Shown: positions 43,817 through 53,002 of the stretch, in pieces
Position numbering within the stretch: position 1 is the stretch's first letter
How the letters are laid out: every line of letters starts with the position of its first letter
Source: a bacterium
Lineage (GTDB): Bacteria > BMS3Abin14
Length of the DNA stretch: 64,000 bases
Assembly: GCA_029210545.1 (NCBI GenBank)
Contig: JARGFV010000001.1
Span: 1-64,000, forward strand
Reading direction: 5' to 3'
Notes under the pieces: generated by a model
The model's input: only the letters and a program-made list of their open reading frames with translations
Database searches by the model: none
Told to the model about the DNA's origin: nothing
Program-made: the position numbers and the translations under genes

Positions 43817-46606
43817 TTACCTGTAAATCTCGGTAGTCGATTTCGTAAAAGTCCGGCCGTCGAACTTGTACACTCCTGCCTCGGTCCCGAACCACTTGTT
43901 GTCGGCAAGATCCAGGGCCACCACGTTGACCGTCACTTTGGGCATCCCCTGGGCATCCGAGAAACGGACCCACTTGCTGCCGTCGAACCGGGCCGTTCCC
44001 TGCCCAAGGGTCCCCACCCAGACGTTCCAGCGTCCATCCACAGCCACTGACAGGACATGGTCGGAGGGCAGGCCGTCAGCGGTAGTGAAAATCCGGGTCT
44101 TTTTCCCTTCCTGTCTCAGGAGACCGGCATCCGTCCCGATCCAGAACACGCCGTTGGCGTCCATCGTCATGGAGGTCACGTTGTTGCTGGGCAGCCCCTG
44201 CTGCATTGTCCGCACGGTGAACTTGCTTCGGTCATAAAGAGCCAGTCCCTTGTCCGTACCGAACCAGATGTTGTCGAGAGGGTCGACGTACACCGAATTG
44301 ATCACATTGCTTGGAAGACCGTCACTGTAATCGTATGTCACCCAGTTGTTCTTCCCGTCGAACTGGGAAACTCCGCGGTCGGTTCCCAACCAGATGAAAC
44401 CGAGGCGATCAACCGCAAGCGCCTTGACCGTGTTACTTATGAGGCCCTTGGCGGAGGTGTAGTTCTTACGGCTTTTGCTTTCGATATCCACCCTGAAAAG
44501 CCCCTCCGTTCCGCCGACCCACAGGTAGTCACCCTGGATGACACTTGGGTGGATGAAAACGCCGTTGGAATTGTCCCGCCAGATCCCGCTGGAGAGCCGG
44601 TACGCTGCCGTTTTTACCTTCTCCCGATTTCCCGCCTTGTCCACAGCGAAATATTTCACCGTGATATCGTCGTTGAGAGAGAGGGGCTTTGTGTAGGCGG
44701 GTGCCTGGTCTGACGGCTGCGAACCGTCCAGGGTATAGCGAATCCTTGCGCCCTCCTCGGATTTCAACTCCAGGATAATGGGTGGGTTGTATTCCCCGGG
44801 AGCAGGAAATGGCAACGTAAACGGCGCTATCGTGTCGATGAAATATTCAGCGACCTGAGCCGGCTCCTTGTTCCCGGCGCTATCCACCGAATAATAGGAG
44901 AGCTTCTCCGTGCGGTCTACCACAAAAGGTCCCGCATAGGCTGTAAAATCGTTCACCCCGGCCCGGCGGACAAATATGGTGCCCTGCTTCTCCGAAACGA
45001 GGGTGACGCTCACCGGACGGTTGAAGTAACCGGGGTCCGGCTCGATGCGTGTGGAGGGCGGCGTCGTGTCGAAGCTGTACCGCTCGACCTGGATCTCCTC
45101 ACGGTTGCCTGAATCGTCGGTCCCGTAGAACTTGAGGACCGTATCCTTTGTGATACGGACGGGACCCCGGTATCTCGGGGAAGCTTCTGTGGGTGAGATC
45201 CCGTCTGTAGTGTACCGGATCACAGCACCCTCTTCACCGACAAGACTGACTGTGACCTCGCCCGAGAAAGTGCCTCCAGGCGGCTGTGCGGCGGTATCCG
45301 GCGGTGTGCTGTCCAGAACGTATTCCTGGCTCCGGGGCTGGCTCCGGTTACCGACCCTGTCCACTGCGAGATAGGTCAGAACTGTATTTTTCTCGATGGT
45401 TATCGGACCCTGGTAAGGGGACGACCTGTCGGAAGGAGTGGTGCCGTCAAGGGTGTAGAAGATCTCCGCCGGTTCAGACGCCTCTATCTTGACCCTGATC
45501 CTGCCCGAATAGTCACCCCCCGGGGGACGGGGCTGGACGGTTGGGGGCTGCGTGTCGATGACATATTGGGCCGTCACAACGGGACTTCGGTTCCCGGCGG
45601 CATCCACGGCCATAAAAGAAACCACAGTATCCGCTGCCAGCCTGAGGGGGGACCGGTAAACAGGGGAGGACAGCGTGGCCTCCCGGCCATCCATCTCGTA
45701 ATGGATCTGTCCCCTTTCGCTGGAGGTCAGTGTGACCACGGTCGGTTTTCCGAACGCTCCTGCCGGCGGCTTGGCAATCACAGTGGGAGGCTGGCTGTCA
45801 ATGACGTAGTTCTCCTCGCGCACATCTTCCCGGTTGCCTGCCTCGTCGATGGCGAAGAACCGCAGGACACCGCTGCGGACGAACTGCAGCGGGCCGGAGT
45901 ACCGCGGCGAACCTGTGGACGGCCTGCTGCCGTTGATGGTGAAGTGGATGGTAGTGCCCTCTTCGCCGGACAGGGACACCGTGACGGGAGAATTGAAAAG
46001 CCCACCTGACGGTTCCGCGAGGGTCACGGGCTTTGTGGAATCGAGGGTGATGAGGTACGTTTCCTTGCGGGCCTCTTCCCGGTTGCCCGCTTCGTCCGTA
46101 GCGAAGAAACGCAGGGTCGTGTCCCTTCTCATGGCTACGGGGGAAGTGTAAGTCGATGATCCGGGGCCGGGTTCGGTGCCGTCTGTCGTGTAGGAGATGA
46201 CGGCTCCCTCCTCGGACTTGAGCCGAACGGACACGGGGTGGAAGAACTTCCCTCCTGACGGCAGGGCCGTGGTCACAGGCGGTTCTGTGTCAAGGCGGAC
46301 GGCGTAACTGGCAGACTGGACAGTTGACCTGTTACCGAACCTGTCCTCGGCGAAATAGCCCACCCTTGTGTCCCGCTTGATCCGAACAGGGGAAAGGTAT
46401 GGCATGGGCTGCCCATCATCCAGTGCGATGAAGACCGATGCTCCCGGTTCACTGGACAAGACGACGGATATGACCTCGTGGTACTTTCCCGGAACGGGCT
46501 GGATCTGGACCTGGGGAGGAGTCCGATCGATGGGCCAGAGCCAGGCCAGAACTGCCAGGAGAGCAAACAGAATGGCCAGAGACAGGTAACTTTTGCCTTT
46601 CATCAA
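43817..46606 (-). CDS. Giant exported protein: eight beta-sandwich repeats plus propeller
   Basis: 929 residues, N-terminal hydrophobic signal/anchor (about 8-25). Residues about 28-690 contain eight tandem ~84-residue chitobiase/beta-hexosaminidase C-terminal-type domains. Each opens with PP or P and a P-GGxF/Y motif, then a YTxDGxxP core, and closes with (F/Y)xAxDxAGNRE. Residues about 700-929 form propeller blades such as VFWIGTDAGLLR and IWLGTDRGVSQF. It is probably a surface protein, perhaps binding polysaccharide. It overlaps the actin-like gene by four bases. Its paralogue is at 53787-55889. Confidence 0.8.
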   Translation of the reverse strand: MMKGKSYLSLAILFALLAVLAWLWPIDRTPPQVQIQPVPGKYHEVISVVLSSEPGASVFIALDDGQPMPYLSPVRIKRDTRVGYFAEDRFGNRSTVQSASYAVRLDTEPPVTTALPSGGKFFHPVSVRLKSEEGAVISYTTDGTEPGPGSSTYTSPVAMRRDTTLRFFATDEAGNREEARKETYLITLDSTKPVTLAEPSGGLFNSPVTVSLSGEEGTTIHFTINGSRPSTGSPRYSGPLQFVRSGVLRFFAIDEAGNREDVREENYVIDSQPPTVIAKPPAGAFGKPTVVTLTSSERGQIHYEMDGREATLSSPVYRSPLRLAADTVVSFMAVDAAGNRSPVVTAQYVIDTQPPTVQPRPPGGDYSGRIRVKIEASEPAEIFYTLDGTTPSDRSSPYQGPITIEKNTVLTYLAVDRVGNRSQPRSQEYVLDSTPPDTAAQPPGGTFSGEVTVSLVGEEGAVIRYTTDGISPTEASPRYRGPVRITKDTVLKFYGTDDSGNREEIQVERYSFDTTPPSTRIEPDPGYFNRPVSVTLVSEKQGTIFVRRAGVNDFTAYAGPFVVDRTEKLSYYSVDSAGNKEPAQVAEYFIDTIAPFTLPFPAPGEYNPPIILELKSEEGARIRYTLDGSQPSDQAPAYTKPLSLNDDITVKYFAVDKAGNREKVKTAAYRLSSGIWRDNSNGVFIHPSVIQGDYLWVGGTEGLFRVDIESKSRKNYTSAKGLISNTVKALAVDRLGFIWLGTDRGVSQFDGKNNWVTYDYSDGLPSNVINSVYVDPLDNIWFGTDKGLALYDRSKFTVRTMQQGLPSNNVTSMTMDANGVFWIGTDAGLLRQEGKKTRIFTTADGLPSDHVLSVAVDGRWNVWVGTLGQGTARFDGSKWVRFSDAQGMPKVTVNVVALDLADNKWFGTEAGVYKFDGRTFTKSTTEIYR

Positions 46607-47628
46607 GCCTCCCTTTCAGGTGGTCCGTCATAATAGTAACGGCCGTACTTGACGTAACCCGACACGTTTCCCAGTCGGGGATCATCCTGTGTCTTGAGGA
46701 GCGCCAGTTCTCCGCGGATCAGGGGCTGAAGATATTCGAAGAGGGCCTCTCCCCCTCCGCCGGCGAGAAGGACCACATCCAGGTCCCAGTCATCGACCCA
46801 GATCCTCTCCATGTCGCTCACAACGGCCGTCGCCAGCCTGCCGAACACCTCGTTCTTGACCTTGGTCAGGTCGTATTCGGCCCCCCTGATCTTGATACTT
46901 CCCTCCCGGACAGCGTCGTATAGCCGGTAGATCTCAACGTTCACACCGCTCATCTCGTTGAGAGCCTCGGAGATGAACTGGAACCCCTTGGAGATGCCGG
47001 TATCGGTTGTCCGGCTGCCCCTCTCGGAGTGCCTGAGCCCCTTGCATACGGTAAAATCGGTTGTTTTGAACCCGATATCGACGACCCCTATCTTCTGCCG
47101 GGCCATGTCCGGTCTCAGGAGGGTACCGTCCTCACGGAAAAGGTAGTCGACGAGGCTGCCATAAGGCTGGGGGATCACCTTCACGCGGTTGACGGACAGT
47201 GCCATCTCCCGGCTTTCAGAGCCGTTGTGAACCTTCAGTTCATGTTCACCGGAAAGGGCAGCCGTCAGCTTGTCCTTGTACTCCATGTAGTAGCCCACGG
47301 GAAGGCCGGTCACGACGTTAACCGGGACCCTGCTCGGGGCGATCTTGGCCAGCCCGGCCAGAGCGAGGGTCTTGAACTGCTGGGTGACCATCTGTGCCTG
47401 ATCGAGGGTGAACTGCCGGACCCGGGACTCCGACTCGGCAAGATCCCCCACGAAAAAAGAGCGGTCCCCCAGGCTCATGTGCAGGCCGGAAACACCTTCC
47501 CCCGAAAAAAAGTTCTCGTCCATGGACCTCGGCTGAGGCTCACCTATTATCGACTTGAACAAGACGGTAGTCTCACCGTCCGTGGCCTTGGTGAAACCGA
47601 AACCGACGTCAATTCCTACCATCAGCAT
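46603..47628 (-). CDS. ParM/Alp-type actin-like ATPase
   Basis: 341 residues from ATG 47628 (GGGAGG six bases upstream; the start overlaps the upstream gene by 20 bases). The actin fold is visible: phosphate-1 VGIDVGFGFTKA at the N-terminus, VVTGLPVGYY near 105, phosphate-2 GVVDIGFKTTDF near 180, and the adenosine motif VLLAGGGGEALF near 290. This pattern fits the plasmid-type ParM/Alp7/archaeal Ta0583 branch, not MreB or FtsA. There is no partition adaptor or centromere-like array alongside. Its operon partners are an unrecognised 623-residue protein and a giant exported protein. A filament in envelope assembly or an unknown machine is possible. Confidence 0.83.
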   Translation of the reverse strand: MLMVGIDVGFGFTKATDGETTVLFKSIIGEPQPRSMDENFFSGEGVSGLHMSLGDRSFFVGDLAESESRVRQFTLDQAQMVTQQFKTLALAGLAKIAPSRVPVNVVTGLPVGYYMEYKDKLTAALSGEHELKVHNGSESREMALSVNRVKVIPQPYGSLVDYLFREDGTLLRPDMARQKIGVVDIGFKTTDFTVCKGLRHSERGSRTTDTGISKGFQFISEALNEMSGVNVEIYRLYDAVREGSIKIRGAEYDLTKVKNEVFGRLATAVVSDMERIWVDDWDLDVVLLAGGGGEALFEYLQPLIRGELALLKTQDDPRLGNVSGYVKYGRYYYDGPPEREA

Positions 47629-49480
47629 AAGTGCCCTCCCCGGATCCGGCGCTGCGAACCGTGTCCATGACATCGTCACTGATCCTGTACTGCTGCTGGA
47701 ATTCCCTCTCCAGTTCCTCGATCCTCATCATGTCGATGCCGCTGCTGTCGATGAACTCGTCCCTGGCTGACGCGTCCCTGGACTTGATCGCCCGGGGAAG
47801 GACCGAACCGAAATAGATCCGCTCCGTCTTCAGGTCCTCGAGGGTCTGGCGGAAGAAGATCTCCGGAACATCCGGCCTCACCAGTCCCCTCGAGACAAGC
47901 ATCTTGCGGACATCCGCGATAAAGGAAGTTTCCTCCTCGAATCCCTTGAGAGAACGTCCGAACTTCTTCAGCCACCTGTCCATTGCGGTCTTGACGATCC
48001 TGTATTCACGTTCCTCGCGAACAAGGTCCTCCATGAAGATGGTGACATCCTGGAGGGAACGGTCGCCTGTTTCAATGCTGGAGACCCCCTCGAATAGAAA
48101 TTCGACCTTTTTCCGCCCGTACTGCGGGAGGTAGAGGTTCTTCATGACCGGAACGATGAAAAGATCATGAAAAAGGTTTTCCTGGACCTCGTCGAAGATT
48201 TTTTTATTCAGGAGAAGGCTGCGCAGCTTGTCTTCCGGCAGTTTCTCCTCTTCGTGGAACGCGAGCCGGTTCACGGTATGATAGACGTTGTCGAAACGGT
48301 CGAAGAAAGTGACGATGTTACCGAACTCCTCCAGGCTGTCGGTGCTGCCCGTCTCCATGCTGAGTTCGTCGCACTCCTTTCCCACCTCGATGAGGATGCG
48401 GTCAAAAGCCGACTCCCGCTGTTCAAGAGCAAGGAGCTTGGACTTGAGGAGCTTGAGGAGATCCTCTTTTTCAATGCGCTCACCAACCTGCCTGGCCTGG
48501 ATAAGGATCGCTTCCAGAACCGCGCGGACCTCCACGAGGTAAGCCGGTTCGTCAACAGCGAGGATCTCGCGGTCGCCGATGAGCTTTTCATCCAGGGAGT
48601 TGAGCAGGTTGACGGGGATCCCCTTTCGAAGCGCCACCGTCCTGATCCGCGAGATGCGGGCGCGGTCGTCAAAGAGAACCTCGTCCCTGCCCCTGATCTG
48701 GACGAGGACCGAACGGTACTCCTCAACCACCTGCCTGTTTCCCGGGGACCTGTACATGACGTCGATCTTCATCCGTTCCTGGGAATAGGGATCGATAGCC
48801 AGGCTGGCGGCCAGGTCTTCCAGGGCGGCAGTCTCCTCATCGCCTATGGTCTGTGACGCCGCGTACAGATCCTCGATCTTGCGGTAAAAAAGCAGGTGGG
48901 AACGGTTGACGAACTTCATGAGGAAGAAAACCGATGCCAGCTTTGACCAGTGTGTCCTGAGTTCGTCAACGATCCGGGAGTCATCCTCATCCTTGTTAAG
49001 GGGAAACCGCTTCAACGAACGCCCGAGAATGCGGAGGATCTCTTCCTGCTGTTTTTTCAGGGGGGCCGGGGAAAGGAACTGGACGAAGAAGTAATAATTG
49101 AAGACCGCATGACCGCGCAGGAATATATGCCGGTAATCGACCCGGGCCGTGGTGTCGTCGGAAAAGATGATCTTTCCGGGATCATCGTGCCGCACGCCGA
49201 AAACCACCAGACGGTTGATCACATCCTGCTTGACCAGATCTTCAATGGGCTCATCCACACCGAACATGTAGGGGCAAAAGGTCCCTCCATTGCCCGTATG
49301 GACAAGGGTCTCCGGACCGAGAAGGAACTCGTTGCCGCCAAGGAAAAACCTGTGGTGGGCCACGCCTTCTCTCTCCACCAGTTCGTGGAAATAGCGGCCG
49401 TCCAACCCTTCGCCGGACAAGGTCGCGAAGAACTCCTTGTCGCCGCCCACTTCGCCGTGGATCCTGAGATCTTTTATCAT
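47609..49480 (-). CDS. Unrecognised 623-residue protein of the actin-like operon
   Basis: Start taken at ATG 49480 (MIKDLRIHGEV); the frame is open to 49552 and no site decides. Charged, soluble, no signal peptide. An N-terminal mixed alpha/beta part (LSGEGLDGRYFHELVEREG, FRFFLGG-like strand) is followed by a long helical region (about 170-620) with heptad-like stretches such as KEDLLKLLKSKLLALEQRE. The tail ends in a predicted coiled coil (RIEELEREFQQQYR). It overlaps the actin-like gene by 20 bases, a strong sign of joint synthesis. It could be an adaptor or regulator of the filament. I do not recognise the family. Confidence 0.6.
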   Translation of the reverse strand: MIKDLRIHGEVGGDKEFFATLSGEGLDGRYFHELVEREGVAHHRFFLGGNEFLLGPETLVHTGNGGTFCPYMFGVDEPIEDLVKQDVINRLVVFGVRHDDPGKIIFSDDTTARVDYRHIFLRGHAVFNYYFFVQFLSPAPLKKQQEEILRILGRSLKRFPLNKDEDDSRIVDELRTHWSKLASVFFLMKFVNRSHLLFYRKIEDLYAASQTIGDEETAALEDLAASLAIDPYSQERMKIDVMYRSPGNRQVVEEYRSVLVQIRGRDEVLFDDRARISRIRTVALRKGIPVNLLNSLDEKLIGDREILAVDEPAYLVEVRAVLEAILIQARQVGERIEKEDLLKLLKSKLLALEQRESAFDRILIEVGKECDELSMETGSTDSLEEFGNIVTFFDRFDNVYHTVNRLAFHEEEKLPEDKLRSLLLNKKIFDEVQENLFHDLFIVPVMKNLYLPQYGRKKVEFLFEGVSSIETGDRSLQDVTIFMEDLVREEREYRIVKTAMDRWLKKFGRSLKGFEEETSFIADVRKMLVSRGLVRPDVPEIFFRQTLEDLKTERIYFGSVLPRAIKSRDASARDEFIDSSGIDMMRIEELEREFQQQYRISDDVMDTVRSAGSGEGTYADGRN

Positions 49481-49650
49481 GGGTTCAGATCCATGTTGTT
49501 TACGGGATTCAAGACCATTCGCACCCGAGCCAGACCTCATTTCATTGAGCACCAGTGGCCGGAACAGTCAAATTCCGACCTCCTTCGACAGGCCCGGGGG
49601 TCGTTTCCAGCCTCCACCTGATCGGCTGCATTCAAGTGGCTATTAGAGAA

Positions 49651-49683
49651 CCTCGTAAAAGCCTCTTCGAGCCATTTTACGAG
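49651..49683. repeat. Palindromic repeat, copy 2
   Basis: CCTCGTAAAAGCC...CATTTTACGAG, imperfect palindrome with arms CTCGTAAAA and TTTTACGAG. It lies between the divergent actin operon and the response-regulator gene, and is similar to 42906-42939. Confidence 0.5.
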
Positions 49684-49845
49684 CCCATAAAACTTTTCTG
49701 ATGTTATATCATTTTCGGGTGGAAGTCTTGAGGTTAAATCCCGCCCGGATGGTTGCCGCACTTGACATGGCACCGGTTCATGATAGTAATATCTCCACCC
49801 GTTTGCCGCAGGGGAAAATGCACATAACGTGGAAAGGCTGCCCTT

Positions 49846-50232
49846 ATGCTCGACCGGCCCCAAAAAAAGATCCTCGTCATCGAGGATGACCCTGATATCA
49901 GGAGCCTGACAGGATTCATTCTCCGGGACGACTACGAGGTGATCTCCAGCGAGGACGGGCGCAAGGGGATGGAAAAGGCCAGGGAGGAAAGGCCTGACCT
50001 TGTTCTCCTGGACATCTACATGGCCGGGTTATCCGGGTTCGAGGTTTGCCGTATGCTCAAGGAGGAACCGGAAACGGCCTCGATCCCGGTCATCATGCTG
50101 ACCGCCGGGGCACAGAAAGATGAGGTGTCGGAAGGGTACGCCTCGGGAGCCGACGATTACATCATCAAACCTTTTGAACCGGGAGAGCTGATTGAAAGGA
50201 TCGAAAAACTACTTTTGAGATCCAGGATCTAA
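49846..50232 (+). CDS. Stand-alone response regulator receiver
   Basis: 128 residues, a single CheY-type receiver. The acidic pair lies in EDDPDIR, the phospho-acceptor Asp in LVLLDIYMAG (near 56), Thr in MLTAGA and Lys in IIKPFEPGE. All functional residues are present. There is no output domain. It could be the partner of the orphan HisKA_2 kinase or feed a phosphorelay; no kinase is adjacent. The last codons and stop lie within a heptamer array shared with the convergent speB. Confidence 0.9.
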   Translation: MLDRPQKKILVIEDDPDIRSLTGFILRDDYEVISSEDGRKGMEKAREERPDLVLLDIYMAGLSGFEVCRMLKEEPETASIPVIMLTAGAQKDEVSEGYASGADDYIIKPFEPGELIERIEKLLLRSRI

Positions 50233-50339
50233 AATCCAGGATCCGGAAGACCACTCCCCACAAAATCAAAGACATACCTATCCAGACTGATCCCATGGGA
50301 TGCCCTGGATCTTGGATCTTAGATCCTGGGCCTTGGATG
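50217..50339. repeat. Inverted heptamer arrays joining two convergent gene ends
   Basis: Left arm 50217-50244: GAGATCC, AGGATCT, AAAATCC, AGGATCC. Right arm 50305-50339: CTGGATC, TTGGATC, TTAGATC, CTGGGCC, TTGGATG. CCAGGATCTAAAATCCAGGA (left) matches the complement of the right arm at 18 of 20 bases. The left arm contains the receiver stop codon, and the right arm contains the speB stop. Confidence 0.75.
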
Positions 50340-51185
50340 GGAACTTTCCGCTATCAGGAAAACAAGATCACGAACCACCTTTGCCGCCACCGCCCCCGAC
50401 GGACCCCCCATCCCCGCCAGCGGACAGTATTCCACCACGTCAGCGCCAACGATCCTGGCACCCCTCAGGGGCATCAGGGCATCGCGCAGCTGAGGATAGC
50501 TCAGACCGCCGGGCTCAGGTGTCCCGGTTTCGGCCATGACAGAAGGATCCAGGACGTCAAGGTCCACGCTGAGGTAAACAGGCCGCTGACCGACGATTCC
50601 GGCAAGGTCACCGGCATCGGCGAGAAGCATTCCGTGCTTCCTGGAAAAAAACCATTCTTCCCTGGTTCCGGACCGGATACCGTACTGACAAAGGCCCCCC
50701 GGTCCCACCAGGTCGAACACTCTCCTCATGACAGTGGCATGGGAGTGCTTCCGCCCTTCGTAATCGTTCCTGAGGTCCATGTGCGCATCCATCTGGATAA
50801 CCACGAGGTCAGGACAGGTTGCGAGACACCCCTCCACCGCCGGAAGGGTAACGAGGTGTTCACCCCCCATAAGGAGAGGGGATTGCCCGGCGGCCACAGC
50901 CGCACCTACAGTTTTTCTGACACATTCCGAAACCGCGGTCCAGGCGGATGCGGGAGCGACAATGTCCCCGGCATCCGCCAGGCTTAACTCCTCCAGGTCG
51001 GCATCGAACACGGGGCAGTAGCTCTCCAGGACAGCAGACCACATCCTGATGGCCCCCGGGGCAAACCTGGCTCCCGGACGGAAGGAGGCCGTCTGGTCGA
51101 AAGGCACACCCATGAGAACGATATGAGAGCTGTCCACAGCCCCGTCGGCGGACAGGTAACCGGAAAGGCCCGTACGCAATGTCAT
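50319..51185 (-). CDS. speB: Agmatinase
   Basis: 288 residues of the ureohydrolase family. It hydrolyses agmatine to putrescine and urea with a dinuclear manganese site. Ligands: His in MGGEHLVTLP, the DAHMD motif near 133-137, and Asp pairs in SVDLDVLDP near 205. It begins by overlapping speE by four bases. Context decides between agmatinase and arginase: pdaD, which makes agmatine, is in the same operon. Confidence 0.92.
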   Translation of the reverse strand: MTLRTGLSGYLSADGAVDSSHIVLMGVPFDQTASFRPGARFAPGAIRMWSAVLESYCPVFDADLEELSLADAGDIVAPASAWTAVSECVRKTVGAAVAAGQSPLLMGGEHLVTLPAVEGCLATCPDLVVIQMDAHMDLRNDYEGRKHSHATVMRRVFDLVGPGGLCQYGIRSGTREEWFFSRKHGMLLADAGDLAGIVGQRPVYLSVDLDVLDPSVMAETGTPEPGGLSYPQLRDALMPLRGARIVGADVVEYCPLAGMGGPSGAVAAKVVRDLVFLIAESSHPRPRI

Positions 51186-52027
51186 TTCCCGGAAATCTCC
51201 TTCCCGAGAGCATCCAGGACGAACCTCGGGAGGGCGAAACTCGCCAGATGGATATCCCCGTTGTAGTACCTGGTCAGGATCTCTTTCCTGCCGCGGTAGA
51301 CCGGGAGTGAATCCTCACCTTTCGCTCCCATGAGAAAACTCCAGGTCCCTCCAGGATAGGTGGTCACCGATGCCAGATAGAAGCCGGATACCGGATAGAC
51401 CCCCCTGATCCGTTCATGAACGTCGACCATGAACGGCAGGTGATAAAAAGGCGATTCGGACTGGGAGACAAAAACGCCTCCCGGGCCGACAGCCTGCTCA
51501 CAGCTTCGGAAAAACCCCTCCGTGAACAGGGCTTCGGCAGGACCCACCGGGTCCGTGGAATCTATCAGGATAACATCGTAGCTTCCCGGCGGCGCCTCGG
51601 CCACGAAACGGACACCGTCATCGTAGACGATCCTCGTCCGGGGATCGCCAAGACCCGCGCTGATATCGGGCAGGTATTCGAGGGCCGCTTCGACCACCAT
51701 CCGGTCGATCTCGACCAGGGTGACCTCTTCCACTTCCGGGTGTTTCAACACCTCGCGAACCGTTCCGCCATCGCCGCCGCCAATGATGAGGACCCGCCTG
51801 GGATCCCGGTGGGTGTTGAGGGGGATGTGAGCCAGCATCTCGTGGTAGACGAACTCGTCACGTTCGGTGAGCATGACCAGACCGTCCAGAAGCATCATCC
51901 TTCCGAACTCGTGTGTATCCAGGATGTCCAGGGTCTGGTACTCGCTTGCCCCGTGGTAGAGAGTCTTTTTGACCTCCATGGTGATCCCGGAATGGGGGGT
52001 ATGCTTTTCCGTATACCAGATACTCAC
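51182..52027 (-). CDS. speE: Spermidine synthase (aminopropyltransferase)
   Basis: 281 residues. It transfers the aminopropyl group of decarboxylated SAM to putrescine. N-terminal beta domain, then the nucleotide fold with [16 protein letters not shown] near 85, the [11 protein letters not shown] strand and the catalytic [13 protein letters not shown] near 155. The gate-keeping aspartates are present. Transfer to agmatine instead of putrescine, as in some thermophiles, cannot be excluded. It overlaps pdaD by four bases and speB by four. Confidence 0.93.
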   Translation of the reverse strand: MSIWYTEKHTPHSGITMEVKKTLYHGASEYQTLDILDTHEFGRMMLLDGLVMLTERDEFVYHEMLAHIPLNTHRDPRRVLIIGGGDGGTVREVLKHPEVEEVTLVEIDRMVVEAALEYLPDISAGLGDPRTRIVYDDGVRFVAEAPPGSYDVILIDSTDPVGPAEALFTEGFFRSCEQAVGPGGVFVSQSESPFYHLPFMVDVHERIRGVYPVSGFYLASVTTYPGGTWSFLMGAKGEDSLPVYRGRKEILTRYYNGDIHLASFALPRFVLDALGKEISGK

Positions 52028-52506
52028 TTGAGCCTCTCCGAACTCCAGAGCACGACCGCCGCAAAGACCGCACCGGTATTTTCCACGTGATGGGATGCAG
52101 CGGCACTCTCGATATGCTTGACCTCAAGCCCTCTCATTTTCAGGCCTTCTGACGCCATGTCGCGACAAATCTGTTCGATCTCTTCAGACGGACCTGTAGC
52201 GCTGTACTCCATGATAAGACCGGGCATAGCCGGATCCGACGGAAAGGCGGCAGCCACGGCGGCAGAGATCGTCTGCCCCCTGATACTGCTGCCCATGGAG
52301 GCGTAGGCGACCGGGACCAGGGCACCAAGGGGCAGGGAAACCGGTTCGATGCGCTCGGCTCCCGGCGGCACGATACTGCTCATCTTGACCAGGTTGGTGT
52401 TGCCGATCCCGGAGGCGAGCAGGGCTCCGTCGAAAGCGTTGAGGGGCATGGTCCCTTCCGACGAGCCGCTGGCGAAGAAATAAACATCAGGGGTCCTGGT
52501 GATCAT
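52024..52506 (-). CDS. pdaD: Pyruvoyl-dependent arginine decarboxylase
   Basis: 160 residues. It converts arginine to agmatine using a pyruvoyl group made by self-cleavage. The cleavage site is the Ser-Ser pair Ser43-Ser44 in [11 protein letters not shown]. The [10 protein letters not shown] and [10 protein letters not shown] segments are typical of the archaeal-type PdaD family, also found in some bacteria. It is the entry step of the polyamine operon. A SD-like AGGAG precedes the start, and 42 bases separate it from speH. Confidence 0.93.
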   Translation of the reverse strand: MITRTPDVYFFASGSSEGTMPLNAFDGALLASGIGNTNLVKMSSIVPPGAERIEPVSLPLGALVPVAYASMGSSIRGQTISAAVAAAFPSDPAMPGLIMEYSATGPSEEIEQICRDMASEGLKMRGLEVKHIESAAASHHVENTGAVFAAVVLWSSERLK

Positions 52507-52548
52507 GCGGACTCCTCCCGGGTTGTTTGTGATGAACAGGAAAGCAGG

Positions 52549-52953
52549 TTAAAGGATGGCCCCCAGGCTGCCGGGAGGTTTGTGACAGGCATTCTCACCC
52601 AGAACGCGCAGTTCGCCTCGCGGGATCTCCCTGCACTCTGAATCTCCCGCCTTGAACACCTCCGCAAGGTGGTCGTGAGCGACCCAAGGGTCCACCTTTT
52701 CTCCGCAGGTGAAAAGGTCCACCGCCGCGTAACTGTATTCCGGCCAGGTGTGGATAGCCAGGTGGGACTCGGCTATGACCACGACACCGCTGATCCCGTG
52801 TGGGGCAAACCTTCTGAACACCGCGTCCACGATAGTGGATCCCGCCTTCACGGCAGCCTCTTTCATGGACCGCTCGACGAGATGAAGGTCATTCAGGACT
52901 TCGGCGTCGCAGTTGTAGAACTCGACGAGAAGGTGCTTTCCCAATGCTTTCAT
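52549..52953 (-). CDS. speH: S-adenosylmethionine decarboxylase (prokaryotic class)
   Basis: 134 residues from ATG 52953, chosen for its GGAGGAG ribosome site; the frame is open far upstream over the regulator gene. It supplies decarboxylated SAM for spermidine. The proenzyme cleaves before Ser63 in [14 protein letters not shown] to form its pyruvoyl group; catalytic His68 and Cys83 (LFTCG) are in place. It is the first enzyme gene after the XRE regulator, from which it is separated by a hairpin (52969-52998). Confidence 0.94.
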   Translation of the reverse strand: MKALGKHLLVEFYNCDAEVLNDLHLVERSMKEAAVKAGSTIVDAVFRRFAPHGISGVVVIAESHLAIHTWPEYSYAAVDLFTCGEKVDPWVAHDHLAEVFKAGDSECREIPRGELRVLGENACHKPPGSLGAIL

Positions 52954-52968
52954 GATCTGTCTCCTCCA

Positions 52969-52998
52969 GCAGCGTGTCGGGGCACTTCGACACGCTGC
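52969..52998 (-). promoter_or_regulatory. Hairpin between regulator and speH (MITE-2-end remnant)
   Basis: Arms GCAGCGTGTCG and CGACACGCTGC pair perfectly. They are identical to the terminal hairpin of MITE-2 except in the loop. On the transcript the hairpin ends just before the speH ribosome site, so it could protect, attenuate or separate expression of the regulator and enzyme genes. Confidence 0.55.
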
Positions 52999-53002
52999 GG
53001 AA

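Noticed and set aside
46603-47628. Plasmid partition locus
   Set aside because: The actin-like gene lacks a ParR-type partner and centromere-like repeats, and the surroundings are chromosomal housekeeping genes.
50319-51185. Arginase or formimidoylglutamase instead of agmatinase
   Set aside because: Motifs alone cannot separate them, but pdaD, speE and speH in the same operon make agmatinase the coherent choice.
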